Positions 50,801 to 56,800 of a stretch of DNA of 64,000 nt are shown one piece after another (the first letter of the stretch is position 1; the number at the start of each line of letters is the position of its first letter). The notes below the pieces were generated by a model. That model saw nothing but the letters and a program-made list of their open reading frames with translations, did not search any database and was not told the origin of the DNA. Source of the stretch: Antedon mediterranea (lineage: Eukaryota; Echinodermata; Crinoidea; Comatulida; Antedonidae); NCBI RefSeq assembly GCF_964355755.1, contig NC_092676.1, forward strand, positions 2,026,288 through 2,090,287, in the 5' to 3' direction. The position numbers and the translations under genes were made by a program.

Positions 50801-53800
50801 TCTGTGTATTCCTACATTTCTATGTTACTATTGTAGGTGAAAGTTGGAGACAAAGAAATAGATGTGATGAATGGATTCTGTCTGTATATAACAACGAAGC
50901 TGGCCAATCCTGCATACACGCCAGAGGTCAGTGCCAGAACGTCCATCATTGACTTCACGGTCACCATCAAAGGACTTGAAGACCAGTTGCTAGGAATCGT
51001 CATCTTGACGGAGAAGAATGAACTGGAAGCTGAAAGAGTCAAACTTATGGAAGAGGTTGGTGAACATTTGTAATTTCGTTTCTAAAGCTCCGTCTGCACT
51101 AGCAAACTTTATGTGAAAAAAATGTTATGTGCCCATATATGGACATGATGATGTCATATCACTACCATATTTGGGTATATCACACTTTTTTTGTTAAACT
51201 AGTTTGATAGTGTAGACAGAGCTTTACAGAGTGAAGTATTAAGGGCGTGTTCAGACTTATTTACCTGTGTAAATTAGTAATCTACCCACCAAAGTTAACT
51301 ATAAGTGTTCCATAAATCAGCTTAGCGGGTAAGTAAATAAGCCTGAACAAACCCGTGGAATGTCAGTTAAATGTGTTTATAAACTTTTTCACAAAAAAAT
51401 AGTTTTATTTATTGATTCTTCTTGCTTTGCACAGGTCACAGCAAACAAGCGCAAGATGCAGGAACTAGAAGATAACCTTCTGTACAGACTAACAAGTACA
51501 GAGGGCTCACTAGTAGAAGATGAGTCACTGATTGAGGTGCTGAAAGTCACTAAAGAAACGGCTGAAGACGTTAGTGAGAAACTGACGATTGCTGCTGAGA
51601 CAGAGATACGTATAAACACAGCAAGAGAGGAGTTCAGACCGGTTGCTACTAGAGGAAGTATCCTGTACTTCTTGATAGTGGAAATGAGTATGGTGAACGT
51701 TATGTACCAGACGTCTCTTAAACAGTTCCTTGGGATCTTTGACTTATCCATGGCAAAGTAAGTTTATTTGTCTCTCATAAATCCCTTTCACATTGCCAGC
51801 AGCAAAACTTGGTGTGTACTCTAGGGCTTGGCAATGTGAAACGGGTTATTTGTAGATTTAAAAGACTTTGAAATGGCTTGTTTTTTACATTGTTCCATTC
51901 AAGGTAGAAACAGATCTCCTATATCACATATGCACAATCAAGTTTTTAAATACTCTTTTAAAACCAGTGAGAAAAGTTTAGCTCTTTCTTGAAGTGTTGT
52001 GTATATATCTTGACCTCAAATGTTTTTTTACATTAAATCTCACCTTTTATTCACAGATCTACAAAAAGCCCCATAACAGGTAAGCGTATCAACAACATAA
52101 TTGAATACCTGACATATGAATCGTTCCAGTACACAGCCAGAGGGTTGTATGAAAACCACAAGTTCCTATTTACACTCCTGCTTGCGCTCAAGATTGACCT
52201 GCAAGGAAAGAAGATCAAACACGAGGAATTTCAAACACTTATCAAAGGTAAGATTCTGTTGTTCCAATGGACTTAAAGTGAATTACTATTACTACTGTGT
52301 AGCTATTCTATGCAAAATGTACTACCAAACCCAAGTGTAAGCCCACTCCGAGATATAAGTCCATCTCCTGAATTTTGAGACATTTGTATGGAAAATTATC
52401 TTTCATATTGTGGTTGTTGCATATAATGCCACCAAAGAAGAGGCTGGGCTTATCTGAAATCAATACAGTTAAAAATGTTTTATTAATAATTGTCCATTCC
52501 ACTGTAAATGAAATGAAGTTAAATGTTGATGTTTACTCTTGTGACTATAGGTGGCGCTGCTCTAGATTTAAATGCAGTGGAACAAAAGCCCAAGAAATGG
52601 ATCTCAGACATGACCTGGTTGAACCTGGTCCAGTTGAGCAAACTTCCGCAGTTCTCACAGATCCTAGGTCAGATAGGTCGCAACGACAAAGGCTGGAAAG
52701 GTTGGTTTGATGAAGATGCACCAGAAGAGGCTGTGATTCCAGATGGATATTCTGCTTCTCTTGATGTCTTTCGTAAGCTTCTGTTGGTGAGGTCGTGGTG
52801 TCCGGATCGTACCATTCCGCAGGCTAGGCATTATATTGCAGGTTCTATTGGTGTTAAGGTAAGTCTTGCTTGCTGTAGTATGGTGGTATGGTATGGTGCC
52901 CAAACATGGTAGTGATATGCCCAAACATGGTAGTGATATGCCCAAACATGGTAGTGATATGCCCAAACATGGTAGTGATATGCCCAAACATGGTAGTGAT
53001 ATGCCCAAACATGGTAGTGATATGCCCAAACATGGTAGTGATATGCCCAAACATGGTAGTGATATGCCCAAACATGGTAGTGATATGCCCAAACATGGTA
53101 GTGATATGCCCAAACATGGTAGTGATATGCCCAAACATGGTAGTGATATGTCCATTAAAGGGCACATCACATTTTTTTGTCACATAAAGTTTGATAGTGT
53201 AGACAAGGCTTTAGAAGTGTTTTGTCTTAAAAATAAATTTTATGCAACAATTGTTTTTTTGTAGTTTGCAGAGGGTGTTATTCTGAATATGGAAGAAATG
53301 CAGAATGAAAGTACAAAGCGTGTTCCATTGATCTGTTTCCTGTCAATGGGATCTGATCCTACTGAGAACATTGAGAGACTAGCCAAGAAAATGGGAATCA
53401 GTAAGTTTAAATGATATCATTCAATGTAATAAGTTATATAAAGCTCTGTCCACACTATCAAACTAGTTTGTAGACAGAGCTTTATTCATTCATACATTAA
53501 TGTATATCTCTTTTATTGTTCAATTGTATATTGATTACAGGATGCTCTGCCATCAGCATGGGACAGGGACAGGAAGTGCACGCGAGACGACTCATTTCAG
53601 GATGCATGCAAGATGGAGGATGGGCACTCCTCCAAAATTGCCATCTTGGTTTAGATTTCATGGATGAATTACTTGAAACAGTAAGTTCACAGTACAATAT
53701 AAATGTATTATCTAACAAATATAAACATGGCAAGCTATTTTGCATGCAGGTGTAATTTATACCGTACATGATTAAGTATAATCCCATGCTCAAGTATTTA

Positions 53801-56800
53801 TACACCTGATTTAGACTAAATATGATGGAAAAAAAACTTTGATCAATTTCCATTGTTATTTAATTCCATGTTAGTATAATCCCACCCAATAATTTACCCA
53901 GACTATACTCAGTCATATAGAGTAAAAATAATACTAATATGATAGGGTATTGTTCTGCTACTGTATTTCATACTCTACTCTCCATGCTGTATCTCTCAAT
54001 ATTCCAGCACTATGATATTGATAGGAAATGTGATGTGTTGCCTGTATTATTTATAGTCTATGATACTATCCAACACATTTGATGCTGTTTTATGGATTTT
54101 CCTATGATACTGGGTCAATCTAGATACAGTACTAAGAATTTATCATATCTCTTGGTGTATTTCAATGATATATTACACTGACTCAATATGTTTGTTTTCG
54201 CATTAAGGTGTTGAACACAGAGAGTGTCCATGAAGCCTTCAGAATCTGGCTGACCACAGAAGTACATCCAAAATTCCCAATCAATCTCTTACAATGCTCA
54301 ATCAAATTCACCAACGAGCCTCCGCAAGGAATCAAAGCCGGTATCAAGCGCACATACGCCGGCATCACTCAGGAACAGCTAGACATATCCAGTATGCCCC
54401 AGTGGCGTCCCATACTCTATGCTGTTGCTTTCCTACATACAACCGTTCAGGAGAGGCGTAAGTTTGGTCCGTTGGGTTGGAATATTCCATATGAATTCAA
54501 TCAAGCGGATTTCACAGCGAGCGTTCAGTTTGTTAATAACCATCTAGATGATATGGACCCCAAGAAGGTAAAATATTTACAATTGTATTTACCAGATACC
54601 TGTGCCAGAAGGCAAAACAACCATATAACTAAAACAATTCAATTTTAAATATATTAACTATAGTAATGCTCTGTCTACACTAACAAACTTTATGTGCCAA
54701 AAAATGTTATGTGCCCATATATAGACTTGATGATGTCATATCAATACTATATTTGAGCATATCACTACCATATTTGGACTCATCACAATTTTTTGTCAAA
54801 CTAATTTGATAGTGTAGACAGAGCTTAAGAATCTACACAGTAGCCTTCCCATTACCTAAAATACTTCTCTCATTACCAGGGCGTATCATGGAATACCGTT
54901 CGATACATGCTTGGTGAGGTGCAGTACGGTGGCCGTGTGACGGACGACTTCGACAAACGTCTCTTGAATACATACGCCAATGTCTGGTTTTCAGAAGAGA
55001 TGTTCAGTGACAAGTTTGAATTCTACAAAGGTAAATAATTCTGAAAAATAAAACAATATTTGTGAATTAATTTATTATTATGGCCTAAATGTGTGTGAGG
55101 TGAATTTTTGTTCTGTGTTTTTTTTTTCACTGATAACCTGAAACATGTCAAATTGTCTTAATTTAGGATATACAATTCCAAAGTGCCGTACCATAGATGA
55201 ATATCGTGGAGCAATTGAAAACATCCCGTTGGTTGACACACCAGAGGCGTTCGGTCTCCATCCCAACGCTGATATCACCTACCAAACGAACATGGCTACA
55301 GAAGTAAGTGACCAGTACATCAGCATTAAGTTCTGGTTGGAAAAGCAGACCTTCCCCCTGCAATGGTGACATAGTAGAAAGAGTTACTTTATCTTAAGCT
55401 CTATCTACACTATCAAACTGTATGTGACAAAAAAAATTGTGATGTGCCCAAATATGGATATGATGATGTCATATCACTACCATATTTAAGCATGTCACTA
55501 CCATATTTGGGCACACACACTTTTTCAAACTAGTTGATAGTGTAGACAGAGCTTTAACCCTGGGTTTGAAACATTGTCGGCAGCAAAGATTTAAATGTAT
55601 ACATGGCCATTAAGAAAAATCTCTCATTTTCTTCTTCTAGGTTCTTGATACCATAGTGAACATTCAGCCTAAAGACAGTGCAGGAGGTGGAGGAGAGACA
55701 CGTGAGGCTACAGTGTATAGGCTAGCCAATGAGATGCTGGAAAAACTACCGGAGAACTACAACATGTTTGATGTAACCATTCCTATTACAATAACAATTA
55801 AGCAAACTTATATTTATTATACTTAGACATTTATATTGCTATATATTCAAAGTAAAATAGTTCTTTAATAGTAAAGTATATTTCAACCATTAAACTGATT
55901 TCTTACTAGGTGAAAGCACGTCTGCAGAAAATGGGACACCTCCAACCCTTGAATATCTTTTTACGACAAGAGGTCGACAGAATGCAAAAGGTCATAATAG
56001 CAGTACGCAGCACTCTCAACGACCTTAAACTCGCAATTGACGGTACCATCATCATGAGTGAAAACCTGCGTGACGCCCTTGACAACATGTATGACGCCAG
56101 GGTACCAGCATTATGGCGCAAGATCTCCTGGGATTCTACCACTCTCGGCTTCTGGTTTACGGAATTGATTGAAAGGAATCTTCAATTTTACAGCTGGGTG
56201 TTTGAGGGTCGTCCAAATGTGTTCTGGATGACTGGGTTCTTTAATCCTCAAGGATTTCTGACGGCTATGAGGCAAGAGATCACAAGAGCTCACAAAGGCT
56301 GGGCTTTGGATAGTGTGGTGCTCCATAATGATATGACTAAATTCCTGAAGGAAGATATTAGTACGCCTCCTAATGAAGGTACACAGCCTAAAGCGTAATA
56401 AAAAGTAGTTCATAGAAATGCTGTTTCTCTTTTATTAACTCATAACTTTATTCTTTATAGTAAAAATGAATAAATATTAAAAGACAGCATAAATCTGAAA
56501 GAAATAATATATAAATAATTAAAATAATATATTGTATATTTTGGTTTTATTTCTAGGTGTTTATATTTACGGTCTTTTCCTTGACGGTGCTGGCTGGGAT
56601 CGACGAAACTGCAAACTCATTGAACCGCAACCAAAAGTATTGTTCACACCGCTTCCCGTGGCTCACGTGTACGCCATCAACCAAGTTGGAGGCAAGGATC
56701 CAAGACTGTACGAATGCCCAGTTTACAAGAAACCTCAAAGAACGGACCTGACATACATATTCCCGCTGTATTTGAAGACCGTTCAGCATCCAGATCATTG

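Noticed and set aside
52664-53264. Several long open frames on both strands encoding MPKHGSD-, HITTMFG- or LPCLGIS-type repeats
   Set aside because: They are translations of the 21-bp minisatellite in a MITE, open in several frames only because 21 is a multiple of three and the unit has no stop there. They lie in a dynein intron.
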